64,000 nt of DNA from positions 230,052 through 294,051 of the forward strand of contig NZ_JASKLS010000003.1 in assembly GCF_030124375.1 (NCBI RefSeq). The letters are read 5' to 3'. This document shows, piece by piece, positions 25,868 through 34,866 of this stretch. The position numbers and the translations under genes are program-made. Within the stretch, counting starts at the first letter, position 1; each line of letters begins with the position of its first letter. The notes under the pieces are model-generated. The model worked only from the letters and a program-made list of their open reading frames with translations. It searched no databases and was not told the DNA's origin. Source of the stretch: Sinorhizobium sp. 6-70 (GTDB lineage: Bacteria > Pseudomonadota > Alphaproteobacteria > Rhizobiales > Rhizobiaceae).

Positions 25868-27149
25868 ATCGCATCATCGCCAGTGCCGTGGCGAAGAAGT
25901 CGTCGCCTCCGAAATTGCCTGATTTGAGCGCCATAAGCATCTCGCCCTGTGAATTGCCGATTGTCCGGAGCACCGGCACGCCGGGCGCGATCTCCGGGCC
26001 GATGAGGAACGCCGGAATGCCCAGCATGTCGACCGTCGCGCCGGAGGTTTCCCCGCCGGCGACGACGAGACGCCGCACGCCTCTTGCCACCAGTTCGGCG
26101 GCGATCGCCGAGGTCGCAGCCTCGATCGCGCGCCCGGATATTTCGCGTCCATAGCGCGATTGAAGGTCGGAAACGGCCTCCGGCGTGGTGCTGGCGGCAA
26201 TGACGATCGGCCCTGCTTCCATTCGCTCCCCTGCCCAGGAAAGCGCGGCCGAGATTTCGTCCGGCGCGGCGGTGAGCAATCGTTCGGGATCGAGCCTCAG
26301 GACCGGCATTGCCCGTTCGGCGATGGCAAGCTGGCGAAGAGTGGCGCTGGAGCAGCTGCCGGCGATGACGGCTGCATGCCCGCCGACGGGACGGATGGCA
26401 TCGGCTGTGGTACTGACCGTCGACGGCACACGACCGGAACGCACGAGTGCGCGTGCAAGCCCGAGACCGAGACCGGAGGCGCCGGTCGATACCGGTGTCC
26501 GAAGCGCCACCTCGCCGAGCGTCTCCAGATCGCTTTCGAAGACGGCATCGGCTATCGCCGCGCCGGCGCCCTCGGCACGCAGCGCATCGAGCCGCGCTTT
26601 CACGGCATCGGGTCCGCCGGCCACGGCTGGCAGGTCGATGAGGCCGATCGCGCCACGCGACTGGCGGGCCATAACCCGGACGAGATTGGCGTCGTGCATG
26701 GGATTGAGCGGATGGTCCTTGAGAGGGCTTTCGTCCAGCAGCTGGCCGTTGACGAAAAGGTGGCCGAGATAGACGGTGCGTCCGGTTTCCGGAAAGGCCG
26801 GGGTGACGAGTACCGTGCCGCCGCCCGCGGCCTCCGCAAGCGCCTGCGTCACAGGGCCGATATTGCCCTGGTCGGTCGAATCGAAGGTCGAGCAGATCTT
26901 GTAAAGCACATGCATCGCTCCGCGCCCGCGCAGCCATCGTTCGGCCGTGCCCGCGGCGGCGACGGCCTCCTGCGCGACGACCGAGCGGATCTTCAGTGAA
27001 ACCACCACCGCGTCGACATCGGGCAAGGCCAGCGACGCATCGGGAATGCCGACCGTCTGCACCGTGCGCAGCCCGTTCTTCGTGAGCGTATTGGCGAGGT
27101 CAGAGGCGCCGGTGTAGTCGTCGGCGATCGATCCGAGCAGGATAGTCAT
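25866..27149 (-). CDS. otnK: 3-oxo-tetronate kinase (DUF1537 family)
   Basis: A 427-residue four-carbon acid-sugar kinase. The N-terminal signature IADDYTGASDLANTLTKNG (about 7-25) and VLYKICSTFDSTDQGNIG (about 81-98) mark the DUF1537 substrate domain. The C-terminal nucleotide-binding part contains VVAGGETSGATVDMLG (about 361-376). OtnK phosphorylates 3-oxo-tetronate at O4. It is third in the run ltnD-otnI-otnK, with three bases between otnI and this gene, which supports the assignment. Confidence 0.88.
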   Translation of the reverse strand: MTILLGSIADDYTGASDLANTLTKNGLRTVQTVGIPDASLALPDVDAVVVSLKIRSVVAQEAVAAAGTAERWLRGRGAMHVLYKICSTFDSTDQGNIGPVTQALAEAAGGGTVLVTPAFPETGRTVYLGHLFVNGQLLDESPLKDHPLNPMHDANLVRVMARQSRGAIGLIDLPAVAGGPDAVKARLDALRAEGAGAAIADAVFESDLETLGEVALRTPVSTGASGLGLGLARALVRSGRVPSTVSTTADAIRPVGGHAAVIAGSCSSATLRQLAIAERAMPVLRLDPERLLTAAPDEISAALSWAGERMEAGPIVIAASTTPEAVSDLQSRYGREISGRAIEAATSAIAAELVARGVRRLVVAGGETSGATVDMLGIPAFLIGPEIAPGVPVLRTIGNSQGEMLMALKSGNFGGDDFFATALAMMR

Positions 27150-27152
27150 CGC

Positions 27153-27929
27153 TCAACTCCGGGCAAAAGCCTTGAACCAGTCGAGACCGTCGAGCGTGCG
27201 GCCACGCGGGCTATATTCACAACCAACGAAACCATCATATCCGAGGCGGTCGATTTCTTCGAAGAGATATGGATAGTTCAGCTCTTCGCTATCGGGTTCA
27301 TGGCGGGAAGGGACGCTGGCGATCTGGACGTGGCCGATCATCGGCAACAGGCGACGGAGCGCCATGACGATGTCGCCGTGCAGGATCTGGCGGTGATAGA
27401 TGTCGAATTGAAGCTTGAGGTTCGCCAGGCCGAGTTCAGCGACAAGGCGCTCGGCCGCGCCGAAGTCGTTGAGGAAGTAGCCCGGCATGTTTCGTCCGTT
27501 GATAGGCTCGATGAGCAGATCGATGGCGCTCTCGGCCAGGCGTTCGGCCGCGTAAGCGACGGAACGCCGATAAGAGGATGCGGCCTCTGCGTCGTTGCTG
27601 TCGGCGAGACCCGCCATCAGATGCAGCCGTTTAACGCCTGTCGCGGCCGCATAGTCGAGCGCCCGTTCCACGCTCGACGTCAGTTCGTCGAAGCGGCCGG
27701 GCAGCGCCGCGATGCCGCGTTCGCCGGCCGCCCAGTCGCCCGGCGGCAGATTGAACAGTGCCTGTTTGAGATCGTTGCGGGCAAGCCTTTCGGCAATAAT
27801 GTCGGGCGCTGCTTCATAGGGAAACAGATACTCGACGGCGGCAAATCCGGCGTCCGCCGCCGCGTCGAAGCGGTCGAGGAACGACCATTCGTTGAACATC
27901 GTCGTCAGGTTGGCGGCGAAGGCCGGCAT
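27153..27929 (-). CDS. otnI: 2-oxo-tetronate isomerase
   Basis: A 258-residue TIM-barrel enzyme of the hydroxypyruvate-isomerase (Hyi)/OtnI group. Seen are FAANLTTMFNEWSFLDRFDAA at the N-terminus, the catalytic region IEPINGRNMPGYFL (about 140-153), LQFDIYHRQILHGDI (about 172-186) and a final GCEYSPRG. It interconverts 2-oxo- and 3-oxo-tetronate. It lies nine bases downstream of ltnD. Hyi itself acts on hydroxypyruvate; the otnK and ltnD neighbours make OtnI the better call. Confidence 0.87.
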   Translation of the reverse strand: MPAFAANLTTMFNEWSFLDRFDAAADAGFAAVEYLFPYEAAPDIIAERLARNDLKQALFNLPPGDWAAGERGIAALPGRFDELTSSVERALDYAAATGVKRLHLMAGLADSNDAEAASSYRRSVAYAAERLAESAIDLLIEPINGRNMPGYFLNDFGAAERLVAELGLANLKLQFDIYHRQILHGDIVMALRRLLPMIGHVQIASVPSRHEPDSEELNYPYLFEEIDRLGYDGFVGCEYSPRGRTLDGLDWFKAFARS

Positions 27930-27938
27930 TGTCGCGTC

Positions 27939-28877
27939 CTATTCATTCTTCGAGTTGGCGCCGGGCAGCGTTGCGCCGGAAAGCTGGGCATAGAGCCGGG
28001 CGAGGGAAGAATCGTCGTCACGGCCCATGCCCGCGCCGGCGGCCGCGAGATACATCTGCAGCGCCGCCGCCGCGAGCGGCGCGGGGTAGCGCTCGGACCG
28101 GGCCATGTCCTGGACGATGCCGAGGTCCTTGACGAAGATCTCGATGGCGCTGTGGGGCGTGTAGTTGCCGGCAAGCACATGCGGCACCCGGTTTTCGAAC
28201 ATCCAGGAATTGCCGGCCGATGCGGTGATCACCTCGTAGACCTTGTCGAGGTCGAGCCCCTGCTTGGCGGCCAAGCTTATCGCTTCGCAGGCGGCCGCTA
28301 TGTGGACGCCGGCCAGAAGCTGATTGATCATCTTGAAGGCGGCGCCGGTTCCCGCCGTATCGCCGAGTTCGTAGACCTTGGCGGCCATTGCATCGAGCGC
28401 CGGGCGGGCGCTTTCGAACGCCGCCTTCGAACCGGACGCCATGATCGTCAGTTCGCCGCTGGCGGCTTTCGCGGCACCCCCGGAAATCGGTGCGTCGAGG
28501 TAGTGGAAACCGAGGGCCTCTGCCCGCCGCGACAGGTCTCTCGCGACAGCAGGATCCATGGTCGCCGACGAGATGACCACCGCGCCGGGCTTGATCACGC
28601 CAGCGATGCCGTCTGGGCCGAACAATATCGCTTCCGTCTGTGCGCCATTCACGACGACGGAGACAATGATGTCGGCTCCGCGCGCCGCTTCGGCGGCCGT
28701 AGCCGCACCTCTTCCGCCTTCGGCAACGAAACGGTCGACCGCTGCGGGTGTGATGTCGTAGCCGACGACGTCGAGCCCTGCACGCTTCATCGACCGGGCC
28801 ATGCCGAACCCCATCGAGCCGAGGCCGATCACAGCGGCGAGGACGGTACGGCCGGCATTTTCCAGCTGAGACGACAT
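27939..28877 (-). CDS. ltnD: L-threonate dehydrogenase (HIBADH family)
   Basis: A 312-residue NAD-dependent beta-hydroxyacid dehydrogenase: Rossmann motif AVIGLGSMGFGMA (about 15-27), substrate loop DAPISGGAAKAASG (about 121-134), and catalytic Lys in GAAFKMINQLLAG (about 169-181). LtnD oxidises L-threonate at C2 to 2-oxo-tetronate. The start at 28877 has GGAG eight bases upstream. It heads the minus-strand operon and faces two 16-bp LacI-type operators. Other HIBADH substrates cannot be excluded by sequence, but the gene set strongly favours threonate. Confidence 0.86.
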   Translation of the reverse strand: MSSQLENAGRTVLAAVIGLGSMGFGMARSMKRAGLDVVGYDITPAAVDRFVAEGGRGAATAAEAARGADIIVSVVVNGAQTEAILFGPDGIAGVIKPGAVVISSATMDPAVARDLSRRAEALGFHYLDAPISGGAAKAASGELTIMASGSKAAFESARPALDAMAAKVYELGDTAGTGAAFKMINQLLAGVHIAAACEAISLAAKQGLDLDKVYEVITASAGNSWMFENRVPHVLAGNYTPHSAIEIFVKDLGIVQDMARSERYPAPLAAAALQMYLAAAGAGMGRDDDSSLARLYAQLSGATLPGANSKNE

Positions 28878-28955
28878 ACGACATGCTCCAATCGGGGAAG
28901 AAGGCTGTGATATTTCTGTGGCCTGTTTCGGCGTCAACAATTCTTTTAGTTGGCT

Positions 28956-28994
28956 TTGGCAGCGCTGCCAATTTGAAATTGGTAGCGCTGCCAA
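28956..28994. promoter_or_regulatory. Twin LacI-type operators between ltnD and its regulator
   Basis: Two near-identical 16-bp palindromes: TTGGCAGCGCTGCCAA (28956-28971, perfect) and TTGGTAGCGCTGCCAA (28979-28994, one mismatch). Their centres are 23 bp apart, about two helical turns. They sit between divergent promoters for ltnD-otnI-otnK and for the regulator-otnC unit, as expected for a shared LacI control region. Confidence 0.75.
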
Positions 28995-29040
28995 AATATC
29001 TTGTTATTGAATCGAACAGGAAGTTGCGAAGCGGCGGTCG

Positions 29041-30066
29041 GTGAGAAAGCAGGGTTCGGACGTGAACTTGGATGCCAGGCACCAGACGATGGTGACGCTT
29101 GCGAAGGTCGCCGAAGCGGCCGGCGTCGGCGAGAGCACGGTTTCGCGCGTTCTTCGAAATCACGGTTCGTTTTCCCGCAAGACGAGGGACCGGGTGATGG
29201 AGGCGGTCGAGCGGCTCGGCTATGTGCCGAACCGGATCGCAGGCACACTGGCTTCCGCCGGGTCGCGCCTCGTCGCGCTCGTCATTCCGTCGCTCACGAA
29301 CATCGTGTTTGCCGATGTGCTGCGCGGGGCGAGCGCCATATTGGAGGGAAACCAGCACCAGGCCGTTTTCTCCGTAACCGAATATGAGCCGGAGAAGGAG
29401 GAAGCGCTCGTCGCCGCAATGCTCGCCTGGCGGCCGACAGCGGTGATGTTGGCGGGCTTCGAGCACTCCGAGGGCACGGTAAAAATGCTGCGCGCGAGCG
29501 GGTGCCGCGTCGTGGAACTGCTAGATCTGGATGGTGCTGCACAGGACCTCGCGGTCGGTTTCTCCAATCGCGCGGCAGGATCCGTCTCCGCCGATTTTCT
29601 CCTAAGGCGCGGCTATCGCAAGATCGGCTATGTCGGTCACGATCTCGACCGCGACACCCGGGCGGCAAAACGCTTCGCAAGTTTCCGCGAGAGGCTCGGC
29701 GCGGCCGGCTTTCCGCTCGTCGACAGTGAAATTCACGCCGGCGCCTCGTCGGTGGAAGGCGGACGATTGGCGCTGGAGCGGCTACTCGCGAGAATGCCCG
29801 ACCTCGACGCGGTCTATTTCTCGAACGACGACATGGCGCTTGGCGGCTATTTCCATTGTCTGGCGCGCGGTATTCAGGTGCCCGAACGCCTGGCACTTTT
29901 CGGCCACAACGGCCTCGACATCGGCCGGGTGACGCCGCAGCCGCTCTCGACCATCCGCACGCCCCGGGTTGCGACAGGGCGGGTGGCCGCGGAGCTCGTT
30001 GTCACGGATGCACCGGCGCAGGTCGTCGACCTCGGCTTTGAGCTGATCGAAGGGGCGACCGCCTGA
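29041..30066 (+). CDS. LacI-family regulator of threonate/erythronate genes
   Basis: A 341-residue LacI protein in GntR/IdnR style. The helix-turn-helix is at about 18-40 (VTLAKVAEAAGVGESTVSRVL), the hinge at NRIAGTLAS, and the sensor domain follows (YVGHDLDRDTRAAKR, YFSNDDMALGG). The GTG at 29041 is used; the GTG at 29062 has a slightly better ribosome site (AGGG) and may be the true start. It is divergent from ltnD and co-directional with otnC 16 bases downstream. The twin operators upstream are its likely binding sites, and a pathway intermediate its likely inducer. Confidence 0.87.
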   Translation: MRKQGSDVNLDARHQTMVTLAKVAEAAGVGESTVSRVLRNHGSFSRKTRDRVMEAVERLGYVPNRIAGTLASAGSRLVALVIPSLTNIVFADVLRGASAILEGNQHQAVFSVTEYEPEKEEALVAAMLAWRPTAVMLAGFEHSEGTVKMLRASGCRVVELLDLDGAAQDLAVGFSNRAAGSVSADFLLRRGYRKIGYVGHDLDRDTRAAKRFASFRERLGAAGFPLVDSEIHAGASSVEGGRLALERLLARMPDLDAVYFSNDDMALGGYFHCLARGIQVPERLALFGHNGLDIGRVTPQPLSTIRTPRVATGRVAAELVVTDAPAQVVDLGFELIEGATA

Positions 30067-30082
30067 CAGGAAAGGGATTGTC

Positions 30083-30760
30083 ATGTCCGAGAACCGTCTG
30101 CGTGAGGAAATCTGCCGATATGGGCGATCGCTTTTCGAGCGCGGCCTGACACCCGGCTCGTCGGGCAATATATCGCTGAGACTCGACGATGGCGGCTGGC
30201 TGGTGACGCCCACCAACGCCTCGCTCGGTTTTCTCGATCCCGCCCGAATCTCCCGGCTCGACGCGACAGGACAACTCGTCTCGGGTGACAAGCCAACCAA
30301 GGAAATTCCACTCCACTCGGCCCTTTACGAGACGCGCGGCAGCGCCCGGGCGGTCGTCCATCTGCATTCCACCTATGCGGTGGCGCTTACCATGCTGCCG
30401 GAGATCGATCCGCGCGCCGCGCTGCCGCCGATGACGCCCTATTATCTGATGCGCGCCGGTGAAACGGCCCTTGTAACCTACTATCGTCCGGGCGACCCGG
30501 CGGTTGCCGATGCGATCCGTGGACTTGCAGGCAGGTACTCATCGGTATTGCTTGCAAATCACGGCCCGGTCGTGGCCGGCGACAGCCTCGAGGCTGCGGT
30601 CTTCGCCACCGAAGAACTGGAAGAAACGGCAAAGCTCTATCTGCTGCTGCGCAACCTCAATCCGCGCTATCTCAGCCCCCAGCAGGTGGATGACCTCGCG
30701 AAAACCTTTAAGCTCGATCTTCCGTCACGCAGCGATCATGAAGGGCACGATCACGGCTGA
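30083..30760 (+). CDS. otnC: 3-oxo-tetronate 4-phosphate decarboxylase
   Basis: A 225-residue class II aldolase-family protein. SSGNISLR (about 24-31), KEIPLHSALYETR (catalytic Glu, about 73-85), VVHLHSTYAVAL (Zn-binding His pair, about 92-103) and LLANHGPVVAG (third His, about 156-166) are all present. A His/Asp/Gly tail (DHEGHDHG) ends the protein. OtnC cleaves 3-oxo-tetronate 4-phosphate to dihydroxyacetone phosphate and CO2, the last step of the pathway. It lies directly after the LacI gene. Confidence 0.87.
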   Translation: MSENRLREEICRYGRSLFERGLTPGSSGNISLRLDDGGWLVTPTNASLGFLDPARISRLDATGQLVSGDKPTKEIPLHSALYETRGSARAVVHLHSTYAVALTMLPEIDPRAALPPMTPYYLMRAGETALVTYYRPGDPAVADAIRGLAGRYSSVLLANHGPVVAGDSLEAAVFATEELEETAKLYLLLRNLNPRYLSPQQVDDLAKTFKLDLPSRSDHEGHDHG

Positions 30761-30936
30761 ACCTGCTGGCGAGACAGGGCGTTAGACGCGTTGGTGGGGA
30801 GGGCGTCCCCGCATTCCTTCTTCGGGAAAAGTCTTGCAATCCGCGTGCGCCGCACAAGACCTGCGTCGATTTTTGATGCGCTGCCGCGACGAACTGCCCT
30901 TGACCGCCTCCTCCTTGCGGGGGTCTATTTATATTA

Positions 30937-30965
30937 CTGATCCGGTGGACCAACCAGTGGATCAG
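30937..30965. promoter_or_regulatory. Inverted repeat, likely GntR operator
   Basis: CTGATCC (30937-30943) and GGATCAG (30959-30965) form perfect 7-bp arms around GGTGGACCAACCAGT, which itself contains GTGGACC, echoed as GTGGATC. It lies 17 bases before the GTG start of the GntR gene, as expected for autoregulation. Confidence 0.5.
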
Positions 30966-30982
30966 TTGGGAGGTGCGGCGCA

Positions 30983-31759
30983 GTGAATGGCAGTCCCATA
31001 CTCACGCAAATGCCGAAGATCGGGCGGAGCCTCGAACGCCGCACCGCGCGTGACGTGATTGCCGACAAGCTGATGGTTCTCGTTGCGACCAACATGCTGC
31101 ATCCGGGCGACGAGCTTCCGGGCGAGCGCGAACTCGCCAACGTGCTCCATGTCAGTCGCGAGACGGTGCGCGGCGCCATCCAGACGCTTGCCGCGCGCGG
31201 CATCATTGAGGTTTCCCAAGGCAGCCGCAGCCGGGTCGCCAATGTGGACCTCAGCGATGTCACTGTGACGATCGCCTCGCCGAACGCCATCGACAGCTAC
31301 GATCTCGAGGCGGTTCATGCCGCGAGGCTGCATATCGAGCTGAAGGTCGTAGGTGATGCCGCCGAAAACATCGATGAGGACGCACTTGGCAAGCTGGAGA
31401 GCCTGCTCGAAGCGCAGCGACTCGGCGGGGACGATGCCATGCGGTTCCTGATCTGCGACCGTGAATTCCATGTGGCGATCTATCGGGCTTGCGGCAATCC
31501 GCTGCTCTCCGACTTCGTCACCGACCTTTACACCTACATGATGAATTACCGGCGCAGCGCCATGTCGCGACCCGGAGCCATAGACGCCAGTTACAATGAT
31601 CACAGCGAGATCGTGGCGGCGCTTGCCCGGCGCGACCGCGAGGCCGTCGTCGCGGCGTTTCGCCATCATCTCATGCGAATCTACGAGACGACGAAGGAAT
31701 TGCTCGTCGAGCACGGCCGAGCGGAAAAGCCGACAGGCAAGGGTGGAAAGACACGCTGA
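30983..31759 (+). CDS. FadR/GntR-family (FCD) regulator
   Basis: A 258-residue GntR regulator. The winged helix is at about 20-85 (DVIADKLMVLVATNMLHPGDELPGERELA is the family's first half; VSRETVRGAIQTL the recognition helix). An all-helical FCD domain follows with metal-binding His candidates in DREFHVAIY (about 162), NDHSEIVAAL (about 208) and FRHHLMRIY (about 230). The start is a GTG after GGGAGG. It leads the denD-SDR-CUT1 importer group and probably controls it. Confidence 0.87.
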   Translation: MNGSPILTQMPKIGRSLERRTARDVIADKLMVLVATNMLHPGDELPGERELANVLHVSRETVRGAIQTLAARGIIEVSQGSRSRVANVDLSDVTVTIASPNAIDSYDLEAVHAARLHIELKVVGDAAENIDEDALGKLESLLEAQRLGGDDAMRFLICDREFHVAIYRACGNPLLSDFVTDLYTYMMNYRRSAMSRPGAIDASYNDHSEIVAALARRDREAVVAAFRHHLMRIYETTKELLVEHGRAEKPTGKGGKTR

Positions 31760-31798
31760 ACCCGGAATGTCCCGGGCGGAATACGGAGGTTCACGCGA

Positions 31799-32782
31799 AT
31801 GCATGTCATGGTCATAGGTGCAGCGGGAATGATCGGCCGCAAGCTGGTCGAGAAACTCGCCGCAGAGCCGGATGCCCTCGGCTACGAGATCACCCGGCTC
31901 ACGTTGGTGGACGTGGTCGAGGCACCCGTACCCGCGACACTTTCCGCGACTTCGACCGCGCCGGCAGTCGATCTTTCGTCCGAGGGCGGCGCAGAACGGC
32001 TCATTGCGTCACGGCCGGACGTTATTTTTCATCTGGCGGCGATCGTTTCCGGCGAAGCCGAGGCCGATTTCGACAAAGGTTACCGCGTTAATCTCGACGG
32101 CACGCGTTCGCTGTTTGAGGCGATCCGCCACGAAAACCGCAACGGACCCTACTTCCCGCGTCTCGTCTTTGCCTCGTCGATTGCCGTCTTCGGCCAGCCT
32201 TTCCCGGAAAAGATCGGGGACGAATTTTTCACGACCCCGCTGACGAGCTACGGCACGCAGAAGGCAATTTGCGAATTGCTGCTCGCCGACTATACGCGTC
32301 GGGGCATCTTCGACGGCATCGGCATCCGTCTGCCGACCATCTGCGTCCGGCCCGGCAAGCCCAACAAGGCGGCGTCGGGCTTCTTCTCGAACATTCTGCG
32401 CGAGCCGCTGGTCGGGCAGGAGGCGGTGTTGCCGGTGGACGAGAACGTCCGTCACTGGTTCGCAAGCCCGCGTTCGGCGGTCGGTTTTTTCGTCCATGCG
32501 GCGCGCATGGACACTGCAAGCATCGGGCCGCGGCGCAACCTGACCATGCCGGGACTGTCGGCACTGGTGGGCGAGGAAATCGCCGCGCTCGGACGGGTCG
32601 CAGGCGAGAAGGCCGTGCGCCTTATCCGCCGCGAACCGGATCCGATCATCGCCTCGATCGTCTCCGGCTGGGCCACCGATTTCGATGCCCGCCGTGCAAG
32701 CGAGCTCGGCTTTACGGCGGAAAGCAATTTCGACGAGATCATCCGGATCCATATCGAGGACGAACTCGGAGGGAGGATCTGA
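31799..32782 (+). CDS. denD: D-erythronate dehydrogenase
   Basis: A 327-residue extended-SDR (epimerase-family) protein: [12 protein letters not shown] at the N-terminus, [16 protein letters not shown] (about 76-91), FASSIAVFG (about 124-132) and the catalytic Tyr/Lys in [13 protein letters not shown] (about 149-161). The features match DenD, which oxidises D-erythronate at C2 to 2-oxo-tetronate, the same intermediate formed by LtnD. The otnI, otnK and otnC genes nearby then complete the route. It lies 39 bases after the GntR gene. Confidence 0.82.
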   Translation: MHVMVIGAAGMIGRKLVEKLAAEPDALGYEITRLTLVDVVEAPVPATLSATSTAPAVDLSSEGGAERLIASRPDVIFHLAAIVSGEAEADFDKGYRVNLDGTRSLFEAIRHENRNGPYFPRLVFASSIAVFGQPFPEKIGDEFFTTPLTSYGTQKAICELLLADYTRRGIFDGIGIRLPTICVRPGKPNKAASGFFSNILREPLVGQEAVLPVDENVRHWFASPRSAVGFFVHAARMDTASIGPRRNLTMPGLSALVGEEIAALGRVAGEKAVRLIRREPDPIIASIVSGWATDFDARRASELGFTAESNFDEIIRIHIEDELGGRI

Positions 32783-32783
32783 C

Positions 32784-33560
32784 ATGGCGCAAGCGAAAAG
32801 ATCGGGCGAAGGAAAGATCGCGCTCGTGACCGGCGGCGGCACCGGCGTCGGTCGCGGGATAGCCAAAGCCTTGAGCGTCGAGGGCTACAGCCTGGTCATC
32901 ACCGGCCGCCGGCCTGACGTGCTGGAACGCGCGGCCGGCGAAATCGCGCGGGAGACCGGCGGCGCCGTGCGGGCCATTACTTGCGATATCGGCAACCCAG
33001 CTGAGGTCGCGGCACTGTTCGGGGCCATCCGGGATGAGTTCGGTCGGCTCGACCTGCTCGTCAACAATGCCGGCACTAATGTTCCGCCGGTTCCGTTGGA
33101 GGAGGTGACCTTCGAGCAATGGAGCGCGATCGTCGCCGCGAACCTGACGGGCGCATTCCTTTGCACACAGCACGCCTTCCGGCTGATGAAGACCCAAAAC
33201 CCGCGCGGCGGACGGATTATCAACAACGGCTCCATTTCAGCGACAACACCGAGGCCGAATTCCGCCCCTTACACTGCGACGAAACACGCGATCACCGGGC
33301 TGACGAAATCCACGGCGCTCGACGGGCGGCCGCATGACATCGCCTGCGGCCAGATCGACATCGGCAACGCGGCGACCGACATGACTGAGAAAATGAGTAC
33401 GGGCGTGCTGCAGGCCAATGGAGAAGTCGCGCCTGAGCCGACCATTCCCGTCGCGCACGTCGCCGAGGCCGTCGTCTACATGGCGAGCCTGCCGCTGACG
33501 GCCAATGTGCTGACCATGACCGTCATGGCGACGCAGATGCCGTTGGTCGGACGCGGATAG
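32784..33560 (+). CDS. Classical short-chain dehydrogenase/reductase
   Basis: A 258-residue [18 protein letters not shown] (cofactor binding, about 15-29), NNAGTN (about 95-100) and the catalytic Ser...Tyr-x3-Lys in [22 protein letters not shown] (split here between Ser and YTATK). The ATG at 32784 is one base after the denD stop, preceded by GGGAGG. It may oxidise or reduce a further sugar acid or polyol feeding this pathway. The substrate is not known. Confidence 0.83.
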   Translation: MAQAKRSGEGKIALVTGGGTGVGRGIAKALSVEGYSLVITGRRPDVLERAAGEIARETGGAVRAITCDIGNPAEVAALFGAIRDEFGRLDLLVNNAGTNVPPVPLEEVTFEQWSAIVAANLTGAFLCTQHAFRLMKTQNPRGGRIINNGSISATTPRPNSAPYTATKHAITGLTKSTALDGRPHDIACGQIDIGNAATDMTEKMSTGVLQANGEVAPEPTIPVAHVAEAVVYMASLPLTANVLTMTVMATQMPLVGRG

Positions 33561-33647
33561 GAAAGTTCCAGGAGGTCGGTTGCGGACGGGCAGGGGGGAC
33601 GACCGGACGCAAGCGACCAGCATGGGCAGATATTGGGAGGAACGCAT

Positions 33648-34715
33648 ATGGCAGCCGTGGACTTCGTCGATGTCAGGAAATCGTTCGGTGCCTTTCCCGT
33701 CATCAAGGGCGTAAACATCGAAATCGAGGACGGTGAGTTCGTCATTCTCGTCGGTCCTTCCGGTTGCGGAAAATCGACGCTTCTGCGGATGCTGGCGGGA
33801 CTTGAAAACATCTCCGCGGGCGAAATCCGCATCGGCAACCGCGTTGTGAATTCGCTGCCGCCGAAGGACCGCGACATTGCCATGGTGTTCCAGAACTATG
33901 CGCTCTATCCGCATATGACGGTCGCCGACAACATGGCCTTCTCGCTGATGCTCGCCGGTTCGCCCAAGGCGGATATCGACAAGCGCGTCGGCGGGGCGGC
34001 GGAAATCCTTGGCCTGTCGAAGCTGCTCGACCGCTATCCGCGCCAGCTTTCCGGCGGCCAGCGCCAACGCGTGGCCATGGGCCGGGCGATCGTGCGCGAC
34101 CCGCAGGTGTTCCTCTTCGACGAGCCGCTGTCGAATCTCGATGCGAAGCTGCGCGTGGCCATGCGCGCCGAGATCAAGGAACTGCACCAGCGCCTCAAGA
34201 CCACCACCGTCTATGTGACGCACGACCAGATCGAAGCAATGACCATGGCCGACAAGATCGTCGTGATGCATGACGGCATCGTCGAGCAGATCGGGGCGCC
34301 GCTCGATCTCTATGACAACCCGGCCAATCTATTCGTCGCCGGCTTCATCGGCTCGCCGGCAATGAACATGCTCAAGGGCAGGCTCGATCCGGCCAGTGGC
34401 AATGCGTTCGTGACGGCGGATGGCACGGCGCTGCCGGTGGCGCGCCCGGCCGCCGCAGCCAACGGACGGGAACTCGTCTACGGGCTTCGGCCTGAATACA
34501 TGGCCTTGGATCCGAACGGACTGCCCGCGGAGATCGCGGTGATAGAGCCGACCGGCTACGAGACGCAGATGATCGTGCGGCTCGGAGGCAGCGATGTCAC
34601 CTGTGTTTTCCGCGAAAGAGTGGACGCGAAGCCGGGCGACACGATCCGCCTGTCGATCGATGCGGCCCATGTTCACCTGTTCGACGCCGAGAGCGGACGA
34701 CGCTTGTTCGATTGA
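33648..34715 (+). CDS. CUT1 sugar ABC transporter ATPase (UgpC/MalK-like)
   Basis: A 355-residue ATPase: Walker A GPSGCGKST (about 37-45), signature LSGGQRQRVAMGRA, Walker B VFLFDEPLSNLD, His in YVTHDQIEAM, then a C-terminal OB/TOBE regulatory domain of MalK type (about 240-355). The ATG at 33648 has GGGAGG upstream; an in-frame TTG at 33633 overlaps that site and is unlikely. It drives the importer formed with the binding protein and two permeases that follow. Confidence 0.88.
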   Translation: MAAVDFVDVRKSFGAFPVIKGVNIEIEDGEFVILVGPSGCGKSTLLRMLAGLENISAGEIRIGNRVVNSLPPKDRDIAMVFQNYALYPHMTVADNMAFSLMLAGSPKADIDKRVGGAAEILGLSKLLDRYPRQLSGGQRQRVAMGRAIVRDPQVFLFDEPLSNLDAKLRVAMRAEIKELHQRLKTTTVYVTHDQIEAMTMADKIVVMHDGIVEQIGAPLDLYDNPANLFVAGFIGSPAMNMLKGRLDPASGNAFVTADGTALPVARPAAAANGRELVYGLRPEYMALDPNGLPAEIAVIEPTGYETQMIVRLGGSDVTCVFRERVDAKPGDTIRLSIDAAHVHLFDAESGRRLFD

Positions 34716-34866
34716 TGCCGCACGGAGAGGCCGCCGAGGGAAGAGGAGCCTTCGGTAGCCGTCGCGCGGAGATGTCCGGCAGGGGCTGGGCATCATTGCC
34801 GCCGCATTCGCCAAGCGGGACGGTGAATGCCGGAAGGATGTGCTCCCGCTTTCAAGGAGGAGTATT

